Part shown: positions 9,586 through 19,067 of the stretch, in pieces
Layout of the letters: every line of letters starts with the position of its first letter
Position numbering within the stretch: position 1 is the stretch's first letter
From: Acinetobacter haemolyticus
Lineage (GTDB): Bacteria; Pseudomonadota; Gammaproteobacteria; Pseudomonadales; Moraxellaceae
Assembly (NCBI RefSeq): GCF_900406815.1
Contig: NZ_OVCN01000007.1
Span: 97,183 to 161,182 of the forward strand
DNA length: 64,000 nt
Direction: 5' to 3'
Notes under the pieces: generated by a model
The model's database searches: none
What the model was told of the DNA's origin: nothing
Seen by the model: only the letters and a program-made list of their open reading frames with translations
Position numbers and translations under genes: made by a program

Positions 9586-9683
9586 AATCCCTCCCCACCT
9601 CCCTTGTAAAAGGGAGGCGTGTCACAAATCTCGAAGACTCGTGACAAAATCCCTCTTTTCTAAAGCGGGATTTAGGGAGATTT
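9586..9683. repeat. intergenic palindromic repeat element
   Basis: Three hairpins in a row: CCTCCCTT/AAGGGAGG (9598-9617), GTCAC/GTGAC (9621-9645) and AAATCCC/GGGATTT (about 9647-9673). It resembles in composition a second element at 32583-32668, so it may be a dispersed family. It lies just past the prfC stop codon and may serve as its 3' end. Confidence 0.6.
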
Positions 9684-9684
9684 C

Positions 9685-11277
9685 TTAGTGTTCTCGTGTA
9701 TTACGGAACTCGATATCTGGCCAACGTTCTTGCATTAACTGTAAATTAACACGGCTTGGTGCAAGATAAGTTAAATGACCACCCCCATCAACTGACAATT
9801 GATCATGGGCTTTTTTCTTGAATTCATTCAATGTTTTCTCATCATCACAATGAACCCAGCGTACTGTATGAACATTTACTGGTTCGTAAATACAGTCCAC
9901 TTTATATTCTTCTTTTAAGCGATAAGCGACCACATCAAACTGTAACACACCGACAGCGCCCACAATCAGATCATTATTGATTTGCGGCATAAACACCTGA
10001 GTCGCACCTTCTTCAGATAACTCTTTTAAACCTTTTTGCAATTGCTTAGATTTCAAAGGATCTTTTAAACGAACACGGCGAAACATTTCTGGTGCGAAGT
10101 GTGGAATCCCAGTGAAATGTAATTTTTCACCACTGGTAAAGGTATCCCCGATCTGAATCGTACCGTGGTTATGTAAACCGATGATATCACCTGGCCAAGC
10201 TTCTTCAAGATGCTCACGTTCCCCAGCAAGGAAGGTCAATGCATCACTGATACGTACATCTTTACCGATACGCACGTGATTCATTTTCAAGCCTTTTTCA
10301 TATTTACCAGAGCAAATACGCATAAAGGCAATACGGTCACGGTGTTTCGGATCCATGTTCGCTTGAATCTTAAAGACAAAGCCTGAGAATCCTTCCTCAT
10401 TCGCATCGACTGTACGTTCTTGGGTGGGATGTGCTTTAGGTTCTGGTGCCCAATTGATAAAGCTATCTAATACATGATCAACTGCAAAGTTACCTAGTGC
10501 TGTACCGAACAGAACTGGTGTTTGTTTACCTTGTAAGAACAACTCACGATCAAGTGGCTCGTTTGCCATTTGAACTAACTCAAGTGATTCTTCAAAAGAT
10601 GCCCAAGCCAACTCGCCGACTTTTTCACGTATGTCCGCATGATCATAACCATCACGTACTTCGATATCCGTAATGGTTGAACCAAAACCTGCTTTGTATA
10701 CATAAAATTTATTTTCAATCAGGTTGTATACGCCCGCAAAGTCACGTCCCATACCTAAAGGCCATGTGATCGGGACACAACGAATATTGAGAACGTTTTC
10801 GATTTCATCAAGCAATTCTAATGGTTCGCGAATTTCACGGTCCATCTTGTTTACAAATGAAATAATCGGTGTGTCACGCATACGACACACCTCCATCAAT
10901 TTAATGGTTCGTTCTTCGACACCTTTTGCCCCATCGATCACCATTAAGGCAGAGTCAACCGCAGTCAAGGTACGGTAAGTATCTTCCGAGAAGTCTTCAT
11001 GTCCCGGTGTATCCAATAGGTTGATGGTGTGCTTTTTATAAGGGAATTGCATGACCGACGTGGTAATAGAGATTCCACGTTCTTTTTCCATTTCCATCCA
11101 ATCTGAGGTTGCTGCACGATCAGATTTACGGCTTTTTACCATACCCGCAACCTGAATTGCTTTCCCCCATAACAACAGTTTTTCTGTCATCGTTGTCTTA
11201 CCCGCATCGGGGTGGGAAATGATCGCAAATGTGCGTCGTTGGGCAACCTGTGCTGCCAATTCGTCTTTAAAACTCAT
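9685..11277 (-). CDS. prfC: peptide chain release factor 3
   Basis: GTPase that removes RF1/RF2 from the ribosome after termination. With the start at 11277 ([10 protein letters not shown]) it has 530 residues, normal for RF3. G1 is SHPDAGKTT (21-29), G3 DTPGHEDF (89-96) and G4 NKMD (143-146). An in-frame ATG five codons upstream has no support. Its first 23 codons and upstream region are duplicated 6961 bases away at 18170-18370, with a catabolic cassette between the copies. In SXT/R391-type ICEs the same 5' end of prfC is the integration site, and the inserted element rebuilds the gene start. Confidence 0.97.
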   Translation of the reverse strand: MSFKDELAAQVAQRRTFAIISHPDAGKTTMTEKLLLWGKAIQVAGMVKSRKSDRAATSDWMEMEKERGISITTSVMQFPYKKHTINLLDTPGHEDFSEDTYRTLTAVDSALMVIDGAKGVEERTIKLMEVCRMRDTPIISFVNKMDREIREPLELLDEIENVLNIRCVPITWPLGMGRDFAGVYNLIENKFYVYKAGFGSTITDIEVRDGYDHADIREKVGELAWASFEESLELVQMANEPLDRELFLQGKQTPVLFGTALGNFAVDHVLDSFINWAPEPKAHPTQERTVDANEEGFSGFVFKIQANMDPKHRDRIAFMRICSGKYEKGLKMNHVRIGKDVRISDALTFLAGEREHLEEAWPGDIIGLHNHGTIQIGDTFTSGEKLHFTGIPHFAPEMFRRVRLKDPLKSKQLQKGLKELSEEGATQVFMPQINNDLIVGAVGVLQFDVVAYRLKEEYKVDCIYEPVNVHTVRWVHCDDEKTLNEFKKKAHDQLSVDGGGHLTYLAPSRVNLQLMQERWPDIEFRNTREH

Positions 11278-11408
11278 GAGAAAAATCTTCAATATATACG
11301 CAGTTCAATCCATATCATTTTCTAATATGAACTAACTGAAAAAGTGAGAATTCAAAATTGGCGCAATTGTAGCAGATTTAGAGAAGATATTTGAGGGTAG
11401 TTGATAAA
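11209..11408. repeat. left direct repeat of the cassette (prfC 5' end plus upstream)
   Basis: Bases 11209-11380 match 18170-18341 with five differences in 172 positions. Weaker similarity continues to a shared TTGATAA at 11401/18363 after a one-base shift. This copy belongs to the intact prfC. Confidence 0.95.
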
Positions 11409-11596
11409 CGTTAGCATTGCACATCTTGGTCTAAATACACCCTTTCGTACCACATCGACTGTGATACATATTGCACTCCCCTTAATAAATTTTTAGACTC
11501 AAAAAACTTTACAATTTCTACCCAATAATTATGAATTTCATGAAAACCTTAGATTATCTATGAAAACTAAAAACTCGTAATCTAAAATAAAAAATC

Positions 11597-11627
11597 AACT
11601 CAACTAAAAATTGCTTTTAGTTGAGTT
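11597..11627 (-). terminator. alkylsulfatase operon terminator
   Basis: A 13-bp stem AACTCAACTAAAA/TTTTAGTTGAGTT with loop ATTGC, followed on the minus strand by a T-rich run. It closes the three-gene operon. Confidence 0.85.
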
Positions 11628-11659
11628 AATTGAATACCACTTTAAATACCAACTATAAT

Positions 11660-13627
11660 TCAAGGTGTTACAATATTAAACCAGTATTCAAAATCATCTA
11701 ACATTCCAAAAAAATTAGAAACTATCGTGATATCGCCTTCATATTGAATTTTTCCTTTAGCTATTAATGATTGAAAGTTCTCTTTTTTTAACAATATAAG
11801 ATCTAAATCTTTACGATCCACTTTCAATAATAGATCTGCATCATTAAGCTGAGTATCAGCCATTACATTTAAATGAGAATTTTTTAGTTCAAGTGCAATC
11901 TGCTCATTGCGGTCAGGTAATTGAAGATTGATTTTAAATTTTTTACCATTTGCTTTCTCTGAGTTTAAACGTACCCCCATGTAATCAAACACTAATTCAG
12001 TTCCCATCGCTTGGATAAGATCGGGACCTATTTTTGTTCCTTTCATACTTTTGGGAACCCCATTACGCAGTTCATAAGCAGCTGTTAAATAAGAGTTTCT
12101 CCATCCCGCATTTTCAGCTTGATAACCAAGTTGTTCTAAAGCATCTGCTTGTAAGGCTTTCCCCTTAATATTGTTAGGCTCTGCAAAAACCAAATGGTTA
12201 ACCAACTCTACCACCCAACGATATTCACCTTTGTCAAAAGCTTCTTGTGCTTTCTTCAGTAAAGTTTCACTACCACCAACTAATGCCACATATTTTTTAC
12301 CAGCAACATCTGGACTAAGTTTATTTAAATTTGCTGGGTTTGCATCGTAATATCCTAGGTATTTATTTAATACTCCACGAACATTATGGCTTACTGAACC
12401 ATGATAACCACGGTTATACCATTCTTGATCTAGCTCACTTGGCATTTTGAATTGGTTATGAATTTCATTAATAGTGACACCTTTATTAGCCAAACGTAAA
12501 CTTTGATCATGTAAATAACCATACATATCACGCTGTTTTTCCATATAGTTTACGATTGTTTTATTACCCCAGCGTGGCCAATGATGTGAAGCCATTAAAA
12601 CTTCTGCTTTGACTCCAAAAGTTTGTAAAGCTAAATTAATATTCTTGCTCCACATTGCGGCATCCCGTGTTTCAGCTCCGCGTAGTGTATAAAGATTATG
12701 CATACCTGCAACAGTATTTTCTGCCATCCATAAAGTTTTAAATTGAGGAAACCATGTATTCATTTCAGAGGGAGATTCAGTATTCGGCGTATTTTGAAAG
12801 ACCATTTCAATACCATCAATAGTTAATGTTTCTTGATCTTTCTCAACTATATATGTAGGTGCAAGTAAGCCAATAAAGCCAATTGGGAGAGCTTTTCCTA
12901 ATGCAACATCAACTGTGCCATATATATTTTTAGCAAGATAATTACCATATTGATAAGCACTACGTCTCTGCATAGCATTTCCAGCTAGAACATTTTCTTT
13001 AACTACATGCTCCATAAAATCTCTAGGGGCAATAATTTGTACCTCACCCTTATCTACTTGCTCTTGACTGATGATTCCTTTCACCCCTCCAAAATGATCA
13101 ACATGAGCATGACTGTAAATAACAGCTTTAATAGGATGATGTCCTAAAGTATCGGTTACCAAGGAATAGGCTGCTTTCGCTGTTTCTGGAACAGTTAAAG
13201 GATCCAAAACAATCCAGCCAGAATTTCCCTTAATAAATGTAATATTGGTCATATCAAAGCCTCGAACTTGATAAATTCGATCTGTCACCTTAAACAAACC
13301 ATAATTCATGTTCAGTTGAGCTTGACGTTGCAAACTAGGATTAATAGATGGATTAAATTTGGTATTCTCTAAAAAATCAAATTGAGAAAGATCCCAGATT
13401 ATTTCACCATTATCATTTTTGATCTGTTTTGATTTTGGTTTCGCAATTAATCCTTTTTTAGCAAACTCAAAATCTTGACGATCTATAAATGGCAATTCAG
13501 ATAATAACGCCATATTCTTTTGTTCAGTATATTGAGTAGCGGGCTTACTTTCTAATTGTTCATTTGCTTGAACGCTGCCTATGCATAATACACTCGCAAT
13601 CATACTTGCCAAAATGTTCTTCATCAT
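11660..13627 (-). CDS. secreted alkylsulfatase, SdsA1/BDS1 type
   Basis: Metallo-beta-lactamase-fold hydrolase that removes sulfate from primary alkyl sulfates such as SDS. A signal peptide ends near SVQA (residue 21), so it acts outside the cytoplasm. The zinc motif SHAHVDH is at 172-178; AENTVAGMHNLYTLRGAE and ASHHWPRWGN are further family blocks in the catalytic domain. A helical dimerisation region follows, and the last ~120 residues form an SCP2-like lipid-binding domain. 655 residues is the usual length. It is the last gene of the operon, 14 bases after the GMC gene. RBS AGGA precedes the ATG at 13627. Product alcohol would feed the two upstream-encoded enzymes. Confidence 0.92.
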   Translation of the reverse strand: MMKNILASMIASVLCIGSVQANEQLESKPATQYTEQKNMALLSELPFIDRQDFEFAKKGLIAKPKSKQIKNDNGEIIWDLSQFDFLENTKFNPSINPSLQRQAQLNMNYGLFKVTDRIYQVRGFDMTNITFIKGNSGWIVLDPLTVPETAKAAYSLVTDTLGHHPIKAVIYSHAHVDHFGGVKGIISQEQVDKGEVQIIAPRDFMEHVVKENVLAGNAMQRRSAYQYGNYLAKNIYGTVDVALGKALPIGFIGLLAPTYIVEKDQETLTIDGIEMVFQNTPNTESPSEMNTWFPQFKTLWMAENTVAGMHNLYTLRGAETRDAAMWSKNINLALQTFGVKAEVLMASHHWPRWGNKTIVNYMEKQRDMYGYLHDQSLRLANKGVTINEIHNQFKMPSELDQEWYNRGYHGSVSHNVRGVLNKYLGYYDANPANLNKLSPDVAGKKYVALVGGSETLLKKAQEAFDKGEYRWVVELVNHLVFAEPNNIKGKALQADALEQLGYQAENAGWRNSYLTAAYELRNGVPKSMKGTKIGPDLIQAMGTELVFDYMGVRLNSEKANGKKFKINLQLPDRNEQIALELKNSHLNVMADTQLNDADLLLKVDRKDLDLILLKKENFQSLIAKGKIQYEGDITIVSNFFGMLDDFEYWFNIVTP

Positions 13628-13641
13628 GGTTAAAAGTCCTT

Positions 13642-15360
13642 TTAAACTTTACTTAATGTACTTGCCAAATCACCTGTACCTGTCATTTTAGATACTTGTC
13701 CAGGTAAAGGCTCACTGAATTCAATATGCTTAATCTTCGCTGCTCGTTCTTCAGAAAACACAGGAATCTGACTCATTGCGAACTCGGAAAGAGCGGTAAT
13801 GGTAAGGGATGGATTTACTCCTAAATTCCCAGGCACAATTGAGCCATCAAGCACACGTAAATTTTGATACCCAAATACTTGACCTGTAAAATCTACCACG
13901 CCATTCGTTTTATCATTACCCATAGCCACACCACTCATGATATGAGCTGTAGCAGGTGTTCCCAATAAAATTTCAGTGAGTGCTGAACCAGGTTCGCCAT
14001 CTAACTTTTTGGCGAATAGTTTGGTCGCTTCTTCAGCCGAAGGAAATGAAACTGTCAGTGGCGTATCATCCGCCTTTTGTACAGCAGTAATATTATTTTT
14101 GAATAATCTGTACCATTTACGACGCCACTCAAGATGAATAAATGCTTCAGATTTTTGCATCACCAAGAGAAGTAATGAGCTTCTAGCCTTCCCTTTATAA
14201 TTTAAAACCTTAAATGTCTTAATTGGATGTAGCAGTGTATTAAACAAGAATTTTAAAATACGAAACATGCCTTTTCCTGTGACCATCGGCACATAAGGCA
14301 TATATATCCAAGTTCCATCCGATCCTTCAGGAAAACGTGTGACTTCAATATTGGTATCTTTATCAACAGAAATAAATGAACTGATCGCTACGCCATCATC
14401 TACCTTTTCACGCGTGTTATTCACCGTGGTTAAAGTTTCTGAGTTAGTACGAATCTCTTGTCCCAATAATGATGAAATATTGGGTAGCGTTTTGTGCTGA
14501 TCACGCATTTTAAGTAATAATGGCACTGTCCCCATCACACCTGCAGAAAGTACAACACCACGACTACGTAATTTATATTGGCGTACTTTTTTATCTAGTG
14601 TTTCTTTTACCGTAATCTCATAGCCCATACTTCCATCTGGACTCAGTGGCACAATTTTCACTACTTCAGAACTTGGACGAATTTCAACGCCATTTCGTTC
14701 GGCAAAGTATAAATAGTTTTTCATCAATGTATTCTTAGAGTTATTTCTACACCCCACCATACATCCACCGCAAAATATACAAGGTTTACGGTCTGGTCCA
14801 TCTCCATTAAAATAAGGGTCTTTGACTAACTTATTTTGTGGAACATCTTTTTGAGGGAAAAAAACGCCTGTATTTACAGTCTTAAATGAGCTTTCATATC
14901 CCATTTCTTTAGCTACTGCTTTTAAAGTATCATCTGCTACATTCGTATAAGTATTATTCGCCGTACCCAACATACGCTGTGCCAAACCGTAGTAAGGCAT
15001 TAAAGTGTCTTTCCAATCTTTTCTAATTTTGCTCCAGGCTGCGGATTCAAACACTTCATCTGGCGGAATTAAATGTACATTGGCATAGATTTGCGAACCA
15101 CCACCGACACCGACTCCATGAATGACTGTAGTTTTGCTGGTGAAGGTAAATTGTAATGTACCTGTTAAACCTAATTTTGGTAGCCACAAGTAGTTTTTCA
15201 TATCTAAATTAGTAGATGCGAAGTCCTTATCTTCACGGCGCAATCCTTTTTCTAGGATCAAGACAGAATAACCTTTTTCACTTAAGCGTAATGCGCTGAC
15301 TGACCCACCAAATCCTGAACCAATTACAATTTGATCAAAATCAAAATCTTGTTTACTCAT
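13642..15360 (-). CDS. GMC-family FAD alcohol oxidoreductase
   Basis: A 572-residue glucose-methanol-choline oxidoreductase of the cholesterol-oxidase/long-chain-alcohol-oxidase branch. The FAD loop GSGFGG is at residues 14-19. A Cys-rich block CIFCGGCMVGC lies near 195, as in cholesterol oxidases, and GNLGVNPSLTI near the C-terminus is the family's second GMC signature. It has no clear signal peptide. Its position between an aldehyde dehydrogenase and an alkylsulfatase suggests the substrate is the fatty alcohol released from alkyl sulfate. Separated from the upstream aldehyde dehydrogenase gene by 111 bases. Sterol substrate is possible by family but unsupported by context. Confidence 0.88.
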   Translation of the reverse strand: MSKQDFDFDQIVIGSGFGGSVSALRLSEKGYSVLILEKGLRREDKDFASTNLDMKNYLWLPKLGLTGTLQFTFTSKTTVIHGVGVGGGSQIYANVHLIPPDEVFESAAWSKIRKDWKDTLMPYYGLAQRMLGTANNTYTNVADDTLKAVAKEMGYESSFKTVNTGVFFPQKDVPQNKLVKDPYFNGDGPDRKPCIFCGGCMVGCRNNSKNTLMKNYLYFAERNGVEIRPSSEVVKIVPLSPDGSMGYEITVKETLDKKVRQYKLRSRGVVLSAGVMGTVPLLLKMRDQHKTLPNISSLLGQEIRTNSETLTTVNNTREKVDDGVAISSFISVDKDTNIEVTRFPEGSDGTWIYMPYVPMVTGKGMFRILKFLFNTLLHPIKTFKVLNYKGKARSSLLLLVMQKSEAFIHLEWRRKWYRLFKNNITAVQKADDTPLTVSFPSAEEATKLFAKKLDGEPGSALTEILLGTPATAHIMSGVAMGNDKTNGVVDFTGQVFGYQNLRVLDGSIVPGNLGVNPSLTITALSEFAMSQIPVFSEERAAKIKHIEFSEPLPGQVSKMTGTGDLASTLSKV

Positions 15361-15471
15361 CCTATTAACTCCCTTAATAGTGTTTTATATTCATTTTAAA
15401 AGCATTTATTTCCCACATTTTTACCAAAAAAATCACGTAAAATTATTCTGATAAAATGCGTAATCGTCACT

Positions 15472-16917
15472 TTAAGATTTCATCTTCACTAAAAAGTTAA
15501 AAACCCAAGTGGCAAACTTTCCATACGGGGGGGCTAGAAACTTCATACTCGAAAAGCTCGCCTGATAAAATACAGGACGTAGTTTCGAGAAAGTCAAAAA
15601 TCCTTCATAACCATGATAATGACCCATACCACTCGCACCTACACCGCCAAATGGTAAATCATGCTGTCCTACATGAAACAGGGCATCATTAACTGATACA
15701 CCACCAGACATAATATTATTAATATAAAATTCCACTAGATCTTTATTATAGCTAAATGGATAAAAGGCTAAAGGTCGATCTCTTTTGATAATATAATCCA
15801 CCACCTGTTTAGGTTCCTGATAAGTTTTAATCATCAAAATAGGACCAAATATCTCTCTAAAATCAATTTCCATTTTATCGTTACTATTTAAAACAAGAGT
15901 TAATGGAATTTTTCTTGTTAATGGATTAGCTTCTTGACGATTTAGATTTATTATTTTTGCTCCTTTAGACTCAGCATCTAAAAGACAACTCATCAATCGC
16001 TCATATGATTTTTTATCAATTATAGAGGTATAATCCTTACTATTAATATCAGGAATATGTTTATCTACCCAATTAGTTGAAGCTTGAATAAATTCATTTA
16101 ATTTAGATTCATGTATAAATAAGTAATCAACATTGGTACAAATCTGGCCTGCATTGAATTGCTTTACAAACATTATTCTTTCAACTGCTTTTTCAATAGG
16201 ATAGTCAGGATCAATGACAGCTGGTGATTTCCCACCAAGCTCTAAAGTTACAGGAGTTAAGTTTTTGGCTGCTGCCTCCATAACTTTACGCCCTGTGGCT
16301 CCCGACCCTGTAAACATCAAATGATCAAAAGGGAGTTTAGAAAACTCAATACCAACGTCACCTGTTTCCTCAAAGATTTGTAATTTCTCTCGAGTAAAAT
16401 ATTTTGGAACTAATTTAATGAATAACTGAGAGAGAAATTTTGAATTTTCAGACATTTTAACCATTGCATTATTTCCCGCAGCAAAAGCGGCTGATAATTG
16501 CGAAATCATTAAATTAATAGGAAAATTCCAAGGAACGATAATACCTATAACACCTAAAGGTTGTGGAATTACTCTATTTTTTGCACCAAAGTACATAGAG
16601 TGATTAACCTTGCGTTTTTGTACCCTAGTCCATTTCTTCAAATTTTTAATATTATTATTAATATCATCTGTTGCTGTAATAATTTCTGCTAATAATGTTT
16701 CATGACGAGAACGGTTTCCATAATCTTGATTAATAGCCTCAATAATTTCGTCACAATGGTTAGTAACTAGCAACTTTAAATTTAATAAATGTTGTTTTCT
16801 TTCAGTATTTGTCTCAATTCCATGCATATGAAAGCTTTCACGCTGTAATTGAAAGCAGTCTTTTAAGCTTTTTTCTATGATAGATTGCTCTATACGAGAT
16901 CGAACTGTAACTTCCAT
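15472..16917 (-). CDS. NAD(P)-dependent aldehyde dehydrogenase, fatty-aldehyde/coniferyl-aldehyde type
   Basis: A 481-residue aldehyde dehydrogenase that would oxidise the fatty aldehyde to acid. Visible are PWNFPINL (cofactor site, about 129-136), the general base Glu in TLELGGKSP (about 223) and the nucleophile Cys in FNAGQICTN (about 259). The hydrophobic C-terminus suits a membrane-associated fatty aldehyde dehydrogenase. Start ATG at 16917 with GAGGA upstream. The gene is very A/T-rich: two 60-base lines I counted (16021 and 16081) have 16 and 13 G/C, well below the housekeeping genes. First gene of the operon, divergent from the AraC-type regulator. Confidence 0.9.
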   Translation of the reverse strand: MEVTVRSRIEQSIIEKSLKDCFQLQRESFHMHGIETNTERKQHLLNLKLLVTNHCDEIIEAINQDYGNRSRHETLLAEIITATDDINNNIKNLKKWTRVQKRKVNHSMYFGAKNRVIPQPLGVIGIIVPWNFPINLMISQLSAAFAAGNNAMVKMSENSKFLSQLFIKLVPKYFTREKLQIFEETGDVGIEFSKLPFDHLMFTGSGATGRKVMEAAAKNLTPVTLELGGKSPAVIDPDYPIEKAVERIMFVKQFNAGQICTNVDYLFIHESKLNEFIQASTNWVDKHIPDINSKDYTSIIDKKSYERLMSCLLDAESKGAKIINLNRQEANPLTRKIPLTLVLNSNDKMEIDFREIFGPILMIKTYQEPKQVVDYIIKRDRPLAFYPFSYNKDLVEFYINNIMSGGVSVNDALFHVGQHDLPFGGVGASGMGHYHGYEGFLTFSKLRPVFYQASFSSMKFLAPPYGKFATWVFNFLVKMKS

Positions 16918-17017
16918 ATAAGTTCCTCATAAAGACGAAATAAATCGTTCTATAAATTTAAGATATTTTTACAATAAAAATTTCTTAAATTACTTTACCA
17001 AATCACTTGAAATTGGC

Positions 17018-17054
17018 TTGACTTTTTAGGACACTGGTTTGATCTTTTACGACA
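17018..17054. promoter_or_regulatory. direct-repeat operator for the AraC-type regulator
   Basis: TTGACTTTTTAGGACA (17018-17033) and TTGATCTTTTACGACA (17039-17054) agree at 13 of 16 positions and start 21 bases apart, two helical turns. They lie just before the araC-like gene and about 100 bases before the divergent operon. AraC-family activators commonly bind such repeats. Confidence 0.6.
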
Positions 17055-17069
17055 AAATGGAAGATTGTT

Positions 17070-18086
17070 ATGGCGAGTTACATTCGTGCAGCTAGTCTAG
17101 GAGGATTTGAAGAGCTTGTACGTAATTATGGTATTAATCCTATTACTATTTTAAAGCAAGTAGGGATCATGCCTGCTTTATTGCGAGATCCAGACACTTT
17201 TATTAATTATGATCATTATTTAAGTTTACTAGAAATAGCATCTCAACAATGTCGAGAAGAGTGTTTTGGATTAAAACTTGGTGCATTACAAAATATTAGC
17301 ACAATCGGTTTAATCGGCGTATATATGTCTCGACAAGAAACTATTTTAGATGCTTTAAGAGTTGCACAAAAATATGTCTATCTACATGCTGAGGGAATAG
17401 TATTTCATGTTTCTCAAGTAAGTTCTCAGTTATGTAAATTAACTTTTGTTCGTTTATCTGACTATAACATTGAAGTCCCTCAAAAATCCCAGTTAGCTAT
17501 ATGTGTGATTACTAATATTCTAAAAGATTTAATTGGTCCCATTTGGTATGCAGAAAAAGTATGTTTAAAACAGCATGCCCCTATACAATCTAAAATATTT
17601 TCAGAGCATTTCGCTTGTGACGTTAAATTCGCCACGGATGAGGATGCTCTATACTTCCCTGCTAGTTTTTTAGTAAATAAGCCTTATGCTTTTAATGAGG
17701 GTCTAGTTAATCAGTTGATTTTAAATCAATTAGAATCCCTCAGCAGTACCAGAATAGATGATAATACAACACTTATAGAAAGTTCTGTTCGTATGTTATT
17801 AGCTACTGGAGATTGTAATATAGAAAATATTGCATTATGTGTCGGAATGCATCCCAAAAAAATTCAGCGTTTCTTGAAAACAAGAGGAACTACTTTTCGA
17901 GATATTTTAGAAAATGTTAGAAAAAAAGAAGCTATCCGTATGCTTGAAGAAGGTGATACTAAATTAACCGATATTGCTCTACAACTCGGTTATTCAGAGC
18001 TAGCTATATTTAGTAGAAATTTCAAACAATGGTTTGGGTTCTCAGCAACTGTATTTAAAGAAAAATTAAGAGAAAATTCGGTATAA
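17070..18086 (+). CDS. AraC-family transcriptional regulator
   Basis: A 338-residue regulator with an N-terminal arabinose-binding-type ligand domain (about 1-220) and a C-terminal AraC helix-turn-helix pair (about 240-335). LTDIALQLGYSELAIFSRNFKQW is the second HTH region in outline. It is divergent from the aldehyde dehydrogenase-GMC-alkylsulfatase operon with 152 bases between, and overlaps no neighbour. It most likely activates that operon in response to an alkyl sulfate or a fatty alcohol. In Pseudomonas the equivalent SdsA gene is controlled by a LysR-type regulator, so the control differs. Base composition is A/T-rich like the operon. Confidence 0.88.
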   Translation: MASYIRAASLGGFEELVRNYGINPITILKQVGIMPALLRDPDTFINYDHYLSLLEIASQQCREECFGLKLGALQNISTIGLIGVYMSRQETILDALRVAQKYVYLHAEGIVFHVSQVSSQLCKLTFVRLSDYNIEVPQKSQLAICVITNILKDLIGPIWYAEKVCLKQHAPIQSKIFSEHFACDVKFATDEDALYFPASFLVNKPYAFNEGLVNQLILNQLESLSSTRIDDNTTLIESSVRMLLATGDCNIENIALCVGMHPKKIQRFLKTRGTTFRDILENVRKKEAIRMLEEGDTKLTDIALQLGYSELAIFSRNFKQWFGFSATVFKEKLRENSV

Positions 18087-18154
18087 CCTTTTAAAAGTCA
18101 ACCTAAATATTTATCTTGATATCTTGATACAGAAGCAGTTTAAAATGAGTTGAA

Positions 18155-18238
18155 TTAGACAAAATTACTGGGGCGGGAAATGATCGCAAATGTGCGTCGT
18201 TGGGCAACCTGTGCTGCCAATTCGTCTTTAAAACTCAT
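18155..18238 (-). pseudogene. prfC: remnant of prfC 5' end
   Basis: Bases 18238 down to 18170 encode the first 23 codons of prfC ([20 protein letters not shown], then SRP instead of SHP). After a break at codon 23 the frame runs four more codons and ends at TAA (18155-18157), giving 27 codons. Its upstream region is the duplicated prfC leader. Confidence 0.9.
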
Positions 18239-18370
18239 GAGAAAAATCTTCAATATATACGTAGTTCAGTACATATCATTTTCTAATATGAACTAACTGA
18301 AAAGGTGAGAATTCAAAATTGGCGCAATTGTAGCAGATTTATAGAGTATGTTTTATGCATTGTTGATAAG
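18170..18370. repeat. right direct repeat of the cassette
   Basis: Copy of 11209-11408, offset 6961 to 6962 bases, 97% identical over the first 172. To its right the sequence runs straight to the pcaC-like gene, which is presumably the original neighbour of prfC. The rest of the gap 18087-18500 shows nothing except an A/T-rich promoter region before 18501. Confidence 0.95.
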
Positions 18371-18500
18371 CTCTTGAGTTATTCACCTTGATGAGCTTGA
18401 ACACATCTAAATGCAACGTTCCAGATAAGATGCTTTAGCTTCTTTCATGATTTAGCTACTATAAATTCAATAACTGTCCCATCTGAGCAAGAGTAAAAAT

Positions 18501-18887
18501 ATGTCACAACAAGATTATGAAAATGGTTTAAAAGTTCGTACTGAAGTTATGGGTGAATCCTTTGTCAAACGTGCCCAAGACAATACGGTGCCTTTCACTC
18601 AACCGTTACAAGATTGGATCAATGAACATGCTTGGGGATCAACATGGCAACGTGAAGGAGTTTTACCACGTAAATATCGCTCTTTGGTAACGATTGCTTT
18701 TTTAACAGCCCTAAAAAGCCCAACGGAACTTAAAGGTCATATTCGTGGTGCATTGAATAACGGTGCAAGTGTTGAAGAAATTCAGGAAGTATTACTACAC
18801 AGCCTTCCTTATTGCGGTGCACCAGCCACACAAGAAGCATTCCGTGCTGCACTTGAAGTGATCAATGAATATCAACCAGAATCATAA
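18501..18887 (+). CDS. carboxymuconolactone decarboxylase-family protein (PcaC-like)
   Basis: A 128-residue all-helical protein of the CMD family. The stretch VTIAFLTALKSPTELKGHIRGALNNGAS and HSLPYCGAPATQEAF contain the family's conserved His and the core helices, and the length matches gamma-carboxymuconolactone decarboxylase (PcaC). There is no AhpD-type CxxC motif, so a peroxidase role is unlikely. No other protocatechuate genes lie nearby, so I do not assign the reaction firmly. An ATG at 18501 follows the AGAGT of a weak ribosome site. It was probably the divergent neighbour of prfC before the cassette arrived. Confidence 0.82.
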   Translation: MSQQDYENGLKVRTEVMGESFVKRAQDNTVPFTQPLQDWINEHAWGSTWQREGVLPRKYRSLVTIAFLTALKSPTELKGHIRGALNNGASVEEIQEVLLHSLPYCGAPATQEAFRAALEVINEYQPES

Positions 18888-19067
18888 ACTGGATCTGCTC
18901 ATAGATAGACTTAAACGCTAACTAAATTCCCTCCAATATCAATCAAATAAAAAATTCAGCCGATTAATAAACATTTTGCCATCTTCTTTACTTAATTGAG
19001 TGACTAAGATGGCATAGATGATGAATGAGATCTTTTGAATTAAGTTTGAAGATAATGGAGTATTCAG

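Noticed and set aside
11383..18169. Transposase, integrase or IS ends in the alkylsulfatase cassette
   Set aside because: I looked for such genes and terminal inverted repeats; only the prfC repeats were found.
18501..18887. Part of a protocatechuate (pca) operon
   Set aside because: No other pca genes are near; only a lone CMD-family protein.
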